From Bacteroidales bacterium (GTDB taxonomy: Bacteria; Bacteroidota; Bacteroidia; Bacteroidales; Paludibacteraceae), in NCBI GenBank assembly GCA_015654525.1, contig JAATGT010000311.1, forward strand, positions 1-37,244: 37,244 nucleotides of DNA, written 5' to 3'. The position numbers and the translations under genes are program-made. Each line of letters opens with the position of its first letter. The first letter of the stretch is position 1. Under the pieces are notes generated by a model. It did no database searches. It saw nothing but the letters and a program-made list of their open reading frames with translations, and was not told the origin of the DNA. Shown piece after piece: positions 15,591-25,003 of this stretch.

Positions 15591-16180
15591 GTAAATGCAG
15601 GGTTAATATTGCCGTTATTGAACCTTCTCAGATTATTTATGAGGGATTCTCCAATATGTTGTTGAAATCGACAGAGCATTATTGCCTGTACAGATTATCG
15701 GAACTGGCAGAACTGACAAATAGTTTAACGCTGAAGTTTAGCATTGTGATATTGAATCCGGCCATTATTCAAAACAAGATCAATTCTTTTTTAAAGATAA
15801 AAAAGAATTTTCCCGACACTGTGTGGATAGGTCTGGTCTACTCTTTTTATGATAGTGAGCTGTTGATGAGACTCGATGATGCAATTTCTATAACTGATTC
15901 TGCGGAACAAATAATACAACGTATTAATAACCTCCATAGTAAGTATAATTGTGAAGCTAATCACAATAAAGATCTGACCGATCGGGAAGTTGAAGTGTTG
16001 ATTCATCTGACCAGAGGATTGTCCAGCAAAGAGATTGCCGATAAGCTGAATATTAGTGTTCACACAGTAGTTAGTCATCGTAAAAATCTGGTAGAAAAGA
16101 CAGGAATAAAAAGCCTGCCGGGTTTGACACTCTATGCCATATCAAAGAACTTCATAAAACTTGAAGATCATCTTACTTAA
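15587..16180 (+). CDS. LuxR-family response-regulator-like transcription factor with degenerate receiver
   Basis: A 197-aa protein. The C-terminal third (about 128-190; LTDREVEVLIHLTRGLSSKEIADKLNISVHTVVSHRKNL) is a clear LuxR/NarL helix-turn-helix. The first about 115 residues have the alternation of a receiver domain, but the segment where the phosphorylated Asp should be reads FSIVILNPAI, with Asn57 at the expected place. Phosphorylation by a histidine kinase is thus unlikely, and no kinase gene is nearby. It overlaps the hemerythrin-like gene by 4 bases, suggesting that the di-iron protein supplies the signal. Targets are unknown; the oxidase and cytochrome genes nearby are candidates. Confidence 0.85.
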   Translation: MSKCRVNIAVIEPSQIIYEGFSNMLLKSTEHYCLYRLSELAELTNSLTLKFSIVILNPAIIQNKINSFLKIKKNFPDTVWIGLVYSFYDSELLMRLDDAISITDSAEQIIQRINNLHSKYNCEANHNKDLTDREVEVLIHLTRGLSSKEIADKLNISVHTVVSHRKNLVEKTGIKSLPGLTLYAISKNFIKLEDHLT

Positions 16181-16392
16181 AAAAAACGTTTTAGGGAGGT
16201 AAAGCAGGCTTATTGTGTCAGTACCCCATTGCTTCGTTAGCTACCATTAATAGTGGAATGACAAAGAAGTAGCTACACTATTTGAAGATAAAATATTTGA
16301 TCAACTGTCTGCTGAGCGACTCGATTAAGACAAAATAATGATCGTGATTCTTAAAAAAACACAGTATAAAACCTGTATAACGTGAGTATAGG

Positions 16393-16436
16393 ATCAGTAT
16401 TATATCAGTATTATATCAGTATAGGATCAGATAGTA
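16393..16436. repeat. Four 11-bp tandem repeats in an intergenic region
   Basis: ATCAGTATTAT occurs at 16393 and 16404, a variant ATCAGTATAGG at 16415 and a weaker one at 16426. The spacing is one DNA helical turn, as in stacked protein-binding sites. It lies 213 bases after the LuxR-type gene and about 130 bases beyond the 3' end of ccsBA, so between convergent genes. No other content was recognised in the gap 16181-16569. Confidence 0.6.
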
Positions 16437-16569
16437 CTGGAAAAGGAGTTTGTTATGGCTGGCTTTATGCTAACTTGATAAGATATTGAAGCCAACCTTC
16501 CATCATCCCGAATGTAATCCGTAGATAAAGAGAATCGGATACTATCAATCAGGGGCATTCTTTATGTAT

Positions 16570-18937
16570 TTAAACACATATTTTTTTGTATTCCCGGTAC
16601 GAGAAGATAATGAGAAAAAGAAGTATTAGCACGGATAAAACAACAGCGATCCATGTACCGGTTAAGTCCATTTCGCCCGCATAGCTGTGCATCCCTCCCA
16701 ATATATAATTGACCCCAAAATAAGTCATAAGTACCGTGTAAAAAGCAAGCAGACCAAAGACGTGAAACCAGAAACGATGGCCTATACAGCTGATATGCCG
16801 GTGTAGCGGCAGAGCATAAAGCATAAAGGTAATAAGTGCCCATACTTCCTTGGGATCCCATCCCCAGTATCGGCCCCACGACACATTGGCCCATACAGCT
16901 CCGATAAATATGCCGGCGCCAAGCAGTAATATAGCTGGGTACAAACACAACAAACTGAATATCCGGTTACGCTCCAGCATAAGTACTGCCTGTGGGTAGG
17001 TTTCGCGACGGGCTGGTAACAGCAGGATGAGTGTCATCAGGCTGTTGAGTGCTACGAAAGCCAGTAAAGTATAGGGCCAGCATAATGACTGAAACATGTA
17101 TGCTTAGCAGTGGCGATGACAATACGGGCGTCAGTGGGGTAATCTTGGGATTGGATATGCCAAGATGTGCTACAAGCAGTGCGAAACCGGAGAGCAAAAA
17201 GCTAAAGGCCATAATAAGTGAGAACTTGCGCCGGAGAAACAGGCCACCCAACATGGCACACCAGGCTATCGTCAGCATGGTTTCAGCCCCGTTGGTGAGT
17301 GGCAAGTGTCCGGCAATCCAGACTCTGAGGGCTATGGATAGCGTATGAGTGAACAAGCTGCACAGGAGTAGATAAAATAGGATACGTTCCATGAGAGGTC
17401 GTTTTGATCCTATGGGGAGGAGTGCGATTAACAACGCTATGATACCGAGTGTAAGATTGATCTTGAATAATAAGGAACTGAATCCGGCTTTGAGGTACAA
17501 AATCTCCATGTTGCGCTTTTGAGCAGATGGTAGTACCACGTCGGCCTGATTGTGCTGAAAGTCGGCGATACGGTTAAGTACGCCGCTTGCCTGCTGTTCA
17601 TTGTTGGCCAATAAAGCAAGATAATAGGATGTGAGCGCAGCGCGCACAAAGCTACTGTCGGTAGCGGTTGTGTTGCGTGGAAGTGCTTGGATCGGTTGCA
17701 CCCACTGTACTGTAGCGGCAGATGTTTTCAACGGAAAGAGTTGCATCAGCACTCCGCTGTGAAGCATGTTGATGAGTTGTATCTTGTCATTTAGTTTTTC
17801 TACTTCTTTCTGTTGAGGCGATTTGACAGTCATTGTTCCCATACCGCTACGGTAGTTCAGGAGCTTATACCTTCCCGTCTGATCGAAGAAATCGGAGATA
17901 GCCGCCTTTCCTTCGGGCGAATTCAGATCGTGCATTAAAGCAGGATCATTCACTTCGAATAAAGCCACCCGCTGCCACCGGTCGGGAAAAAATAGAAGTC
18001 CCATAAGGAATTGTTCGGCAGTGAGGTATCCAAACCGAGGCTTGCCGGTAAGCTTGAGGCTAAAGTCCCGCGCAAAAACCGAAATGGATGTGATGCGCCC
18101 TTCGTATAACATGTATAGCTTCCCGAACTGATCAGCTTGCGAACTGTTCACCGACAGGCTGTCTTTGGTTCTGAGCTGAGCATTTGTACTGATTGGTATC
18201 ATCAATAAAAGCAGACAAATGCCGGCGGCTTTAAACAAGGGGTGCCGTAACAGTTGGCGGAATGCGTTATGGGGCGAAAGCAGATACCAAATCATGGTTA
18301 ATACAAATAGGGCATAGCCGGAATAGGTGAGCGGAATTCCCCATTGATCTCTGTTTACCGTCAGTACACTTGTTTTTCCACCCTCGCTGTACGACAATTG
18401 GTAAAAACGATAGCCGTCGTAAGAGCATATCTTGTTCATAGAAACCTGATATATGCTGGTTTGACCTATCGTATTTGTAATTCTGAAATGCGTTACGTAA
18501 TCCGCCGGAGCGTCAGTTCCGGGATAAAACTCTACATAAAAGGTATCCAGTTGCAACGAAAAGGGTAGTTGCTGAAGTTGTTCGTCGGTTTTTAGAATGC
18601 TTGTCGGGGCGGTTGTTTGTAAAACCACATAGCCTTGCTGCGAGAATAAGCGGGTGCATAGTGCACCTGCCAGAATAACCACAAATGAGAGGTGAACCAA
18701 AAAGAGAGACGGATTTCGGTATATCTTACCTATAATCATGCCAATACAAACCAGTACTACCAGCAATGTCCAGAGTGTTGTAAACCAACATGTTCCATAA
18801 ATATTGTCGTAAACATATCCGCTTCCGTGATTTTTTTCTAAAAGCGTCGCGCAGCCCATCAACAGCATAAGCACTATCAGGATGTAAAATGCGAGCGATT
18901 TCGTTAGTTTTTCAAACACTATCTTAGCTTGTTTCAT
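16570..18937 (-). pseudogene. ccsBA: Cytochrome c maturation protein CcsBA (fused ResB-CcsA), split by a 1-nt frameshift
   Basis: Starting at 18937, one frame runs through an N-terminal ResB part with several membrane helices and a large periplasmic loop, then the first helices of the CcsA part (HLPLTNGAETMLTIAW, a heme-ligand His region) up to SIHVSVIMLA. It then leaves the family pattern at about 17075. The next frame (visible from 17097 to 16570) continues exactly with YTLLAFVALNSLM, the heme motif WGRYWGWDPKEVW and the final GVNYILGGMHSYAG helix. One extra base in the run of three G at 17074-17076 (GCCC for GCC on the coding strand) explains the break; joined, the protein would have about 788 aa, normal for Bacteroidota CcsBA. 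CcsBA exports heme and attaches it to CxxCH motifs, needed by all cytochromes of this window. It is the last gene of the - strand train, 3 bases after the Rid-family gene. Confidence 0.87.
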
Positions 18938-18940
18938 TCC

Positions 18941-20170
18941 TCAAAACGGCTCAAACCTGTTATTTTCTGTGGCTTTGATAGCAATACATTCAATCTCAAT
19001 AAGCCAGCCCGGACGGCATACCGGAGCCCACACGATCACCTTCGGGATTTGAGGGTAGTGAATGTCTATATATTCATTAACAAGTTGATAGTCGGCTGTG
19101 TCGCGCAGATAAACAATCATTTGGGCAATATCTGCCATCCCGGCTTGAGTCTCGGAGAGTAAGATGCGGATGTTTTCAAACGTTCGTTCAATCTGTTTCT
19201 CAATGCAAAGCGGGTGTACAATTTGTCCTTTGTTATCAATACTCGCCGTTCCCGACACGTAGATATGACGACGGTCGGCATAGTCTACCGCCGTTGCCCG
19301 CTCAAAAGTCACACCGTATTCTATGGTGGGATTCAGATGCGATAAACCCTGCAAATAGGTGATCTGTTCCTTTTTGACACCTTCAATGCTGTATGCATCC
19401 ATCAATATAATGGAGTCGGGATATTTGTATTTTCCTTCGATGCCCGTACTGGCAATATAATGCGTTTTATCGGTTAGATCCTCGCGGTCGAAATAGGTTT
19501 TGCGTGCCGTTACCATTTTTTCATAATGAATATCCACGCCCTGTACATAAATCCATGTGCGGATGCAGTTATCTTTGAGTGTGCAATGACGGGCTGTGAG
19601 TATTTCGGTGTAATTATCAAAAATGAAATAGGTCTCGGCAACTTCATTTTTCTGGCGACTGTGCATTTGTGTCGTGTACAGATGGCGGAATGAAGGGCGT
19701 TCCAAGCAAATGGTATTGGGCTTCATTGTCGACACCCGGCTGTTTTTTACCCAATACATCCATACACTTACTTTCGTACCGTTGAGTGGTGGTTGTTGTA
19801 CCACCGAAACAGCTATATCTTTGTTTTCAGGCAGTAAATAGGCCTGATTAATAGCATCGCTCACAAAATAACGTTTGAATACCGGACTAGCATTGTGCAA
19901 TAGCTCTGTTTCGATTTGTAAACGTTCAATAGCTGTTTCTACGGCTTTAAACTGCATTTCCGTATCGGCGACTGTATCGGTCAGTTCAATCGTGGCATGG
20001 AATTCGGCTCCACTCTTTCCACTACCAAATATGGTCAAATTCACTTCTGCCATTGGGTTAGTCCATACTATCTTTTTGTACGCCATTGTTCCGTTTTCTA
20101 TCCTTGCCGAGTTCTTGGGGTTTGGTAAGCTTGCGTTGGGTTTCTTTTTTATATATGAGTTTGAATACAT
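18941..20170 (-). CDS. Rid/YjgF-family protein with chorismatase-like N-terminal half
   Basis: A 409-aa protein without a signal peptide. The C-terminal part (about 275-405) has the YjgF/RidA fold pattern: RRHIYVSGTASIDNKGQIVH, then a helix ERTFENIRILLSETQAGMADIAQMIVYLRD, and finally a WLIEIECIAI strand. The larger N-terminal half has no such motif, and the overall length and layout recall the FkbO/Hyg5-type chorismatases, which are built on the YjgF fold. RidA enzymes hydrolyse reactive imines; chorismatases cleave chorismate. Which, if either, applies here is open. The gene lies 16 bases after the cytochrome c lipoprotein gene and 3 bases before ccsBA, an unexpected partner in a heme/cytochrome operon, since a cytoplasmic enzyme is otherwise surrounded by exported proteins. 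Confidence 0.65.
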   Translation of the reverse strand: MYSNSYIKKKPNASLPNPKNSARIENGTMAYKKIVWTNPMAEVNLTIFGSGKSGAEFHATIELTDTVADTEMQFKAVETAIERLQIETELLHNASPVFKRYFVSDAINQAYLLPENKDIAVSVVQQPPLNGTKVSVWMYWVKNSRVSTMKPNTICLERPSFRHLYTTQMHSRQKNEVAETYFIFDNYTEILTARHCTLKDNCIRTWIYVQGVDIHYEKMVTARKTYFDREDLTDKTHYIASTGIEGKYKYPDSIILMDAYSIEGVKKEQITYLQGLSHLNPTIEYGVTFERATAVDYADRRHIYVSGTASIDNKGQIVHPLCIEKQIERTFENIRILLSETQAGMADIAQMIVYLRDTADYQLVNEYIDIHYPQIPKVIVWAPVCRPGWLIEIECIAIKATENNRFEPF

Positions 20171-20186
20171 AAAGACTATTGTTGTT

Positions 20187-20906
20187 TTAATTGTTATTTT
20201 GTGCTCCGGACATGATCCAAGCTTCGGCCAAAGTAATGTCTTCTGCGTTTAATGTGCTTATGTCGGTATGATTGTATTTAACCACATTTTTGGTTTGCAG
20301 TACATTCATCAGGAAACTGTTGCTTGTGCTATACGGAGTCACCCGGTTTTTGATCGAATTTTTGGCTACGTGGTTCACCAGGTATTTGTACACACTGTCC
20401 GGAGTAAGATACAGTCCGGCTGAGGCTGATGACCCTCCTCCATGACATTGAATACATTGTGAAAATAGCTGTGCACTTAAACGACCCAGGGGCGCAAGGT
20501 CAATATGCTGCTGCGGGATGTTCAGATTGGCTTTGGGTGTTTCGGTGAACGGATAGTTGTAAAAAGAGTATACTTTTTTATTCCCGACGGCTTGTAACAA
20601 ACACAAGCTGATAGAAGTAGTTCCTTCAGGAATACTTGATAATGACACTGTAACAATACCGCCCTCTTCGGTTGGTTTATCAATTACTGTAAACGAGCCG
20701 GGATAGAGTGAGCTCCCATTGAATGATGCTATTGCAATTTTATAATTTACCGGAAAGGTTTCTATATTGCTAAGACTGAAGACTGCTGTGACTTTTATGT
20801 TTAATACATTGCCAGAGCTGTCTTTTGGGTAAATGTCTCCGCTATCGCAGGATGAAAGACAACAGAGGATAAAAGCAAGCAGGTAGTGTATCGTTTGTTT
20901 TTTCAT
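20187..20906 (-). CDS. Monoheme cytochrome c lipoprotein
   Basis: A 239-aa protein with a lipoprotein signal (lipidated Cys20 in LSSC, followed by the acidic DSGD). Residues 30-135 look like a beta-sandwich of unknown type; the last hundred hold one heme motif, C151-I-Q-C154-H155, followed by GGGSSASAGLYLTPDSVYKYLVN, a pattern of predicted cytochromes of the planctomycete/Bacteroidota group. Tethered by lipid, it probably receives or hands on electrons at the membrane surface, with the di-heme lipoprotein two genes upstream as a likely partner. It needs CcsBA, encoded in the same train. Confidence 0.8.
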   Translation of the reverse strand: MKKQTIHYLLAFILCCLSSCDSGDIYPKDSSGNVLNIKVTAVFSLSNIETFPVNYKIAIASFNGSSLYPGSFTVIDKPTEEGGIVTVSLSSIPEGTTSISLCLLQAVGNKKVYSFYNYPFTETPKANLNIPQQHIDLAPLGRLSAQLFSQCIQCHGGGSSASAGLYLTPDSVYKYLVNHVAKNSIKNRVTPYSTSNSFLMNVLQTKNVVKYNHTDISTLNAEDITLAEAWIMSGAQNNN

Positions 20907-20990
20907 TTGTTTTGTTTCCTAAATTTAGTTAGGTGGCATAACCCCCTTTTTTTGAGGGATGTTGTTTGCAACTCTTTATTTGTGCTAGAA

Positions 20991-22208
20991 TCAGAAAGAG
21001 AATTGTAGCATAACCTGAGCATAGTGTTTTGCCAGACCCAGATCATCATTGTCTCTGGCTAGCTGAGTAGCATGTCCCCATTTACCCAGATATTGATACA
21101 TGGCCTGTAACTTCAGGTTGTATCCGGCAATGAAGTAGTTTAGTCCTACAGCGGGAGCATTGAGTATACCAGCCGTTTTGAATGAGTTTCGATCGAAAAA
21201 GTCATAACGTGTCGCCAATTGTATTTTGTTGGTTATAAAATAACCGGCCTGTGCATAACCTCCTGCAAAGCCGTAGGCGGGAGATATGTTTTGCTTTTTC
21301 GTAAACTTCATGTTCAGATAGTAAGCTTCGGCCGTGAAATACCATTTTTTATAGAGGTACGCAAATTCAAGTCCAGCCCTGAAATCGTTACTTGCCTGAT
21401 AGTTGGCTTCCACGTTGTAGGACGACGACAAGGCAATCAGGTACTTGTTGTTATTCAGATCATCGGGACTCCCCTGATGGGTTGGCATCACACCTTTAGG
21501 CATGAAAGCCAACCGTCCGGCATAGAGTAGCGACGGAATACCCAGGTCATCGCTCATTGTCTTTTTAGCACTGTTTACCGATACACCTGTACCGTTGAAT
21601 ATACCCACACTATACTGCCATTTGTTGGCGAGTAAGCCGTGCACCTGTACTCCGAGATCAAAGCTGGTAGCTATGTTTGGGTTTACCGAATTCAGCGAAT
21701 ACGGAATGTTTACCGCCGAAGTTAATGATAGGGGCAAGGTTGGAAACATCGTTTCGCCCAGAGTAACCAGATAGGCCTGATTATAGGGCGTTTTAAATTT
21801 TCCCACGCGGAAGCGCAATTGGTCTTTCAGTGCCAGATCGAACCAGGCTTGCTGAAGCAATGCATCACCCGACTGTGCGGCATTGATGGTGACATTGAAT
21901 AATAACTTATTGAATGCTTTACCAGCAAAACCAATCAGGGCATTGCTGATCTCAAAACCACTGTTGGCAATGTTATCCTGGTCGTCGAGTCCCAACCCTT
22001 CGTCGTCGTAATAGTTCATTTTGGCCGAGGTTTGTACCAACACAAAGGGTTTGAATACAAAATCACCAGCTTTGGTTTCAAAGCTGAAGCCTTTTTTCCC
22101 GGCCAGAGGAATCACATCACTTTCGATGTTCTTATCGTTAGTAAGCTGTGCCGAAATGCCACAGGCGCAACAGAGGGTTAGAAAGAGAGTATAAAATCTG
22201 AGTTTCAT
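20991..22208 (-). CDS. Outer membrane porin, phosphate-selective porin O/P-like
   Basis: A 405-aa protein with a signal peptide (to about residue 20), a beta-barrel composition and a terminal Phe (QFSF). The pattern GKAFNKLLFNVTINAAQ...QAWFDLALKDQLRFRVGKFKTPYNQAYLV is typical of the porin O/P family of 16-strand barrels. Substrate selectivity cannot be predicted: the family includes phosphate, pyrophosphate and general anion porins. It lies between the di-heme lipoprotein and the cytochrome c lipoprotein, with gaps of 97 and 84 bases. A second, different porin begins the same gene train. Confidence 0.8.
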   Translation of the reverse strand: MKLRFYTLFLTLCCACGISAQLTNDKNIESDVIPLAGKKGFSFETKAGDFVFKPFVLVQTSAKMNYYDDEGLGLDDQDNIANSGFEISNALIGFAGKAFNKLLFNVTINAAQSGDALLQQAWFDLALKDQLRFRVGKFKTPYNQAYLVTLGETMFPTLPLSLTSAVNIPYSLNSVNPNIATSFDLGVQVHGLLANKWQYSVGIFNGTGVSVNSAKKTMSDDLGIPSLLYAGRLAFMPKGVMPTHQGSPDDLNNNKYLIALSSSYNVEANYQASNDFRAGLEFAYLYKKWYFTAEAYYLNMKFTKKQNISPAYGFAGGYAQAGYFITNKIQLATRYDFFDRNSFKTAGILNAPAVGLNYFIAGYNLKLQAMYQYLGKWGHATQLARDNDDLGLAKHYAQVMLQFSF

Positions 22209-22305
22209 ATATCTTGTAAATTAATTAAGTAATCAATAATATGTTTTTTGTTGGTCATATTCAGATAAACGGTCTTGTAACTCGGAACTATTTACTTATA
22301 ACCTA

Positions 22306-23733
22306 CTATAAGCTTCGCAAAAAAGTAAGTAATGCATCCCGGTCATCTTTGGACATACGGCGGAACAGCTCGCGCGAAACAGCTCCTTCGCCATCGTGCC
22401 ACATGATGGCTTCGGTAAAGTTTCGTGCTCGCCCATCGTGTAAAAAGCGCGTGTGTCCGTTTACCGTTTCCTGTAACCCGATGCCCCAGAGTGGTGTGGT
22501 GCGCCACTCATAACCGGCTGCCAGTCCCGAGCGATAGTGGCTATCCAGTCCGGAGCCCATATCGTGCAATAAAAAGTCGCTGTACGGGTGAATAGTTTGT
22601 CCACTCAGCCAGGGCAGGCTTGTTCCATTGAGCAGAGAAATAGCATCCTGCCGGGTGTGTAACGTAGGCGTATGACAGAGGTAGCATTTGGCTGCATAGA
22701 AGTTTGCTTCTCCCTGTTTTACCGCGGCATTGTTCACGTTCCTACGGGCCGGCACGCCCAGTGAACTTAAATATAAGTCCACATCTTCCATGTCGTGGGT
22801 GGAAATCTGAATGCCGTAATGGCTGTATCCCAGTTGCTGCGATTGACCGTAACCCACTTCCAGCGGATAGCGGTCGGAAGTAACCCCCAGATCGGACGAG
22901 AAACCCAGTTCCACTGTTAAGTCGGCATGTTGTGCTTTATTTCCTCCCACTCCGATATAACTTTTGTTGCGTTCGGTGATAATGTTCATTTTTCCCGATA
23001 TGCCATATTCTGGATAATTGCTGGCCGCGGCCAGTTTTTTAAGTTCATCCAGATCTAACGCCATAATCTGACCCATACCCACGTGGCGCAACGGAATACG
23101 TACGTCGATAATTAAATCTTCGGGAGCAATGCTGTCGGCATACCATTCAGTAATTTTATAGGTTGGTTTTACCAGCGCATATTTTTCTCCGTCGGGAAAC
23201 TTATATTCTGTCTCCGTGTATGTGACCGAGAGTTTGCCTTCAGCCTTGGTGCCGAAAATAGCCTGATCTTGTAGCACACGCCCATACTGGCGGAAGAAAG
23301 TTCCGTTTTGCTTGCAAATAAAGACTAACTGGCCGGAGAATCCGGTACCCGATCCGCCTTCGGAGAAGAGGGTAGGGTAGGAGCGTCCGGCATTTTTATG
23401 ACAGCTACCACAGGAAAACCCCACGTACAGTGGCCCCAGTCCACCTTGTGTCTGATCGTTCTGGTCGGCTATGCGTGGGTTGTCATAGAGCTGATCGCCG
23501 GAATAAAACCGTGTTGACAATGACCCGGTAACCCATGAAGCCGGTGTGTCGTAGGCAAAGGCGCTGGTCATAAACACCGTGGAAGTACCGGCCGAGAGTT
23601 CTGCCGGATCGGCAGCTTTACCGTTTGGCTTGAGTATAATATCGTCGCTATCTGTTTTACAGCCATTGAGTGCCATCATGCACAGCAGCAACCCAACACT
23701 CAATAACCATATAGTACAAACTCTGTTAGTCAT
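22306..23733 (-). CDS. Di-heme DUF1111 (COG3488) lipoprotein, cytochrome c peroxidase-like redox protein
   Basis: A 475-aa protein with a lipoprotein signal (C25 in ALNGC, then KTDSDD, an acidic motif like the surface-export signal of Bacteroidota lipoproteins). Two heme motifs are present, C108-G-S-C111-H112 and C350-Y-L-C353-H354, and the family end pattern RTTPLWGIGLQETVNGHTRFLHDGRARNFTEAI with many His. The RFGWKA-like centre of most DUF1111 proteins is only weakly kept. These proteins resemble di-heme peroxidases and are annotated as thiol oxidoreductases without firm evidence. They are frequent neighbours of imelysins, as here, pointing to redox chemistry on a metal, perhaps iron, at the cell surface. 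Confidence 0.85.
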   Translation of the reverse strand: MTNRVCTIWLLSVGLLLCMMALNGCKTDSDDIILKPNGKAADPAELSAGTSTVFMTSAFAYDTPASWVTGSLSTRFYSGDQLYDNPRIADQNDQTQGGLGPLYVGFSCGSCHKNAGRSYPTLFSEGGSGTGFSGQLVFICKQNGTFFRQYGRVLQDQAIFGTKAEGKLSVTYTETEYKFPDGEKYALVKPTYKITEWYADSIAPEDLIIDVRIPLRHVGMGQIMALDLDELKKLAAASNYPEYGISGKMNIITERNKSYIGVGGNKAQHADLTVELGFSSDLGVTSDRYPLEVGYGQSQQLGYSHYGIQISTHDMEDVDLYLSSLGVPARRNVNNAAVKQGEANFYAAKCYLCHTPTLHTRQDAISLLNGTSLPWLSGQTIHPYSDFLLHDMGSGLDSHYRSGLAAGYEWRTTPLWGIGLQETVNGHTRFLHDGRARNFTEAIMWHDGEGAVSRELFRRMSKDDRDALLTFLRSL

Positions 23734-23818
23734 GTTTTTATTAGTTTAACGTAAGTCTCGATCTGAGAAGTAATAAGAATACCATAGCATTTGCTAAATT
23801 ACTTTTGAAATCGATTTT

Positions 23819-24955
23819 TCAATTCTTCAAGGTCTTGATTTTTGTAAGAATTGTTTCCAGATTGCTGCAGGCATCAATTGCTGCATCTACCTTTGTGCCT
23901 GTAAGATTATTGCGAAAAGGATGATCCATGGCATTGATAGAATTAATCGTTGTTTCAATAGCATTGGTAATCTCTGTATCCAAAGCGGCATTTTTGCTTT
24001 TTACAAAAGCCGAAATACTATTGGCATTGGCCGTAGCAGCTGTTTTGTTTCGTCCTCCGAAATAGGAGTTGCGGATACTCACAATGTTGTTGGCATAATC
24101 ATCAATAGAATTCCAGCTGTACCACGATTCCACATCCAATACTGCTTGTTCGGTGTCTCCTTTTTTGGCTGTAGCGTTCGGACCACCTATTTTCTGTGAG
24201 CCTACCTCACTGGCTATGTCGATACAACCGTCAATAATCTGATCAATAGCATCGCTTTGCGACAAGAAGATACTCCCGGCGTTACCGGCATTTTTAAACT
24301 GGGTGGAAAAGTTATACTTGATTTCTGTTTCGTCTTCGGCAAAAGCAGCCAATACTTTACTGTCAGTGATATTCGATTCACCTATCCAGTTTGCCCATAG
24401 CTCGTAAGTGTCATTGCGTAAGTATTCGGTTGCCACCACCAGGTAGCTGAGTTCTCTGACCGACAAGGTTGTAGTTCTAGGACTTCCGTCTTTAAAAATA
24501 AGATATTCTATGGTATGAAATCCGTGCACGTTAGATGATGCAATGGCATCTTTGGTAAGCGCTATATTTGAATCGATAATGGATTGGAGCTGAGTTTTAT
24601 CCAGTGGCCAGGAATCGAGCGACGGATCAAGGCTTAGCAGTGCTGCCGGTCCGAAGAGGAAGCCTTCGCTTTGTTCCCATGGAATACGCAAAGCCCGCCA
24701 GGTTGCACATACATTGGTTAAGCCGATAGAAGGATTGGCTTCATATGCCTTGACTGCTTCATAAAGCGTTGTTGCTTTATCTTTCATATCGGTATAGGTA
24801 TTCAGTACCACATCATCAATATATGTGTCAATCACACTTGTAAATTCATATCCGTAGCCATCTTCTGTGGCTTCCGTTTTAGAGTCATCGCATCCGGCGA
24901 GGCCAATACCCACACATAACACGGATAGTACTAGGAAGAGTCTGTTTTTTTTCAT
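23819..24955 (-). CDS. Imelysin (peptidase M75-like) lipoprotein, iron-regulated type
   Basis: A 378-aa lipoprotein (C22 in GLAGC, then DDSK). The imelysin signature GxHxxE is present as G145-F-H147-T-I-E150, and the rest is helical with typical segments such as WRALRIPWEQSEGFLFGPA and SIDDYANNIVSIRNSYFGG. Despite the peptidase name, most imelysins (EfeO, IrpA, Algp7) act in iron handling rather than proteolysis; GxHxxE is thought to bind metal. The product presumably sits in the outer membrane or on the cell surface. Its neighbour encodes a di-heme DUF1111 protein and it is second in the train after a porin gene. Low-iron control is plausible, but no Fur site was identified. Confidence 0.85.
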   Translation of the reverse strand: MKKNRLFLVLSVLCVGIGLAGCDDSKTEATEDGYGYEFTSVIDTYIDDVVLNTYTDMKDKATTLYEAVKAYEANPSIGLTNVCATWRALRIPWEQSEGFLFGPAALLSLDPSLDSWPLDKTQLQSIIDSNIALTKDAIASSNVHGFHTIEYLIFKDGSPRTTTLSVRELSYLVVATEYLRNDTYELWANWIGESNITDSKVLAAFAEDETEIKYNFSTQFKNAGNAGSIFLSQSDAIDQIIDGCIDIASEVGSQKIGGPNATAKKGDTEQAVLDVESWYSWNSIDDYANNIVSIRNSYFGGRNKTAATANANSISAFVKSKNAALDTEITNAIETTINSINAMDHPFRNNLTGTKVDAAIDACSNLETILTKIKTLKN

Positions 24956-25003
24956 ATTTCTAATTATTAAGTGACTTGTTATAATTAATGATATTTAGTT
25001 TGC

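Noticed and set aside
16967-17090. The last about 40 residues of the first ccsBA frame as a genuine C-terminus
   Set aside because: The sequence loses all similarity to the family and membrane character there, while the alternative frame continues the CcsA pattern exactly.
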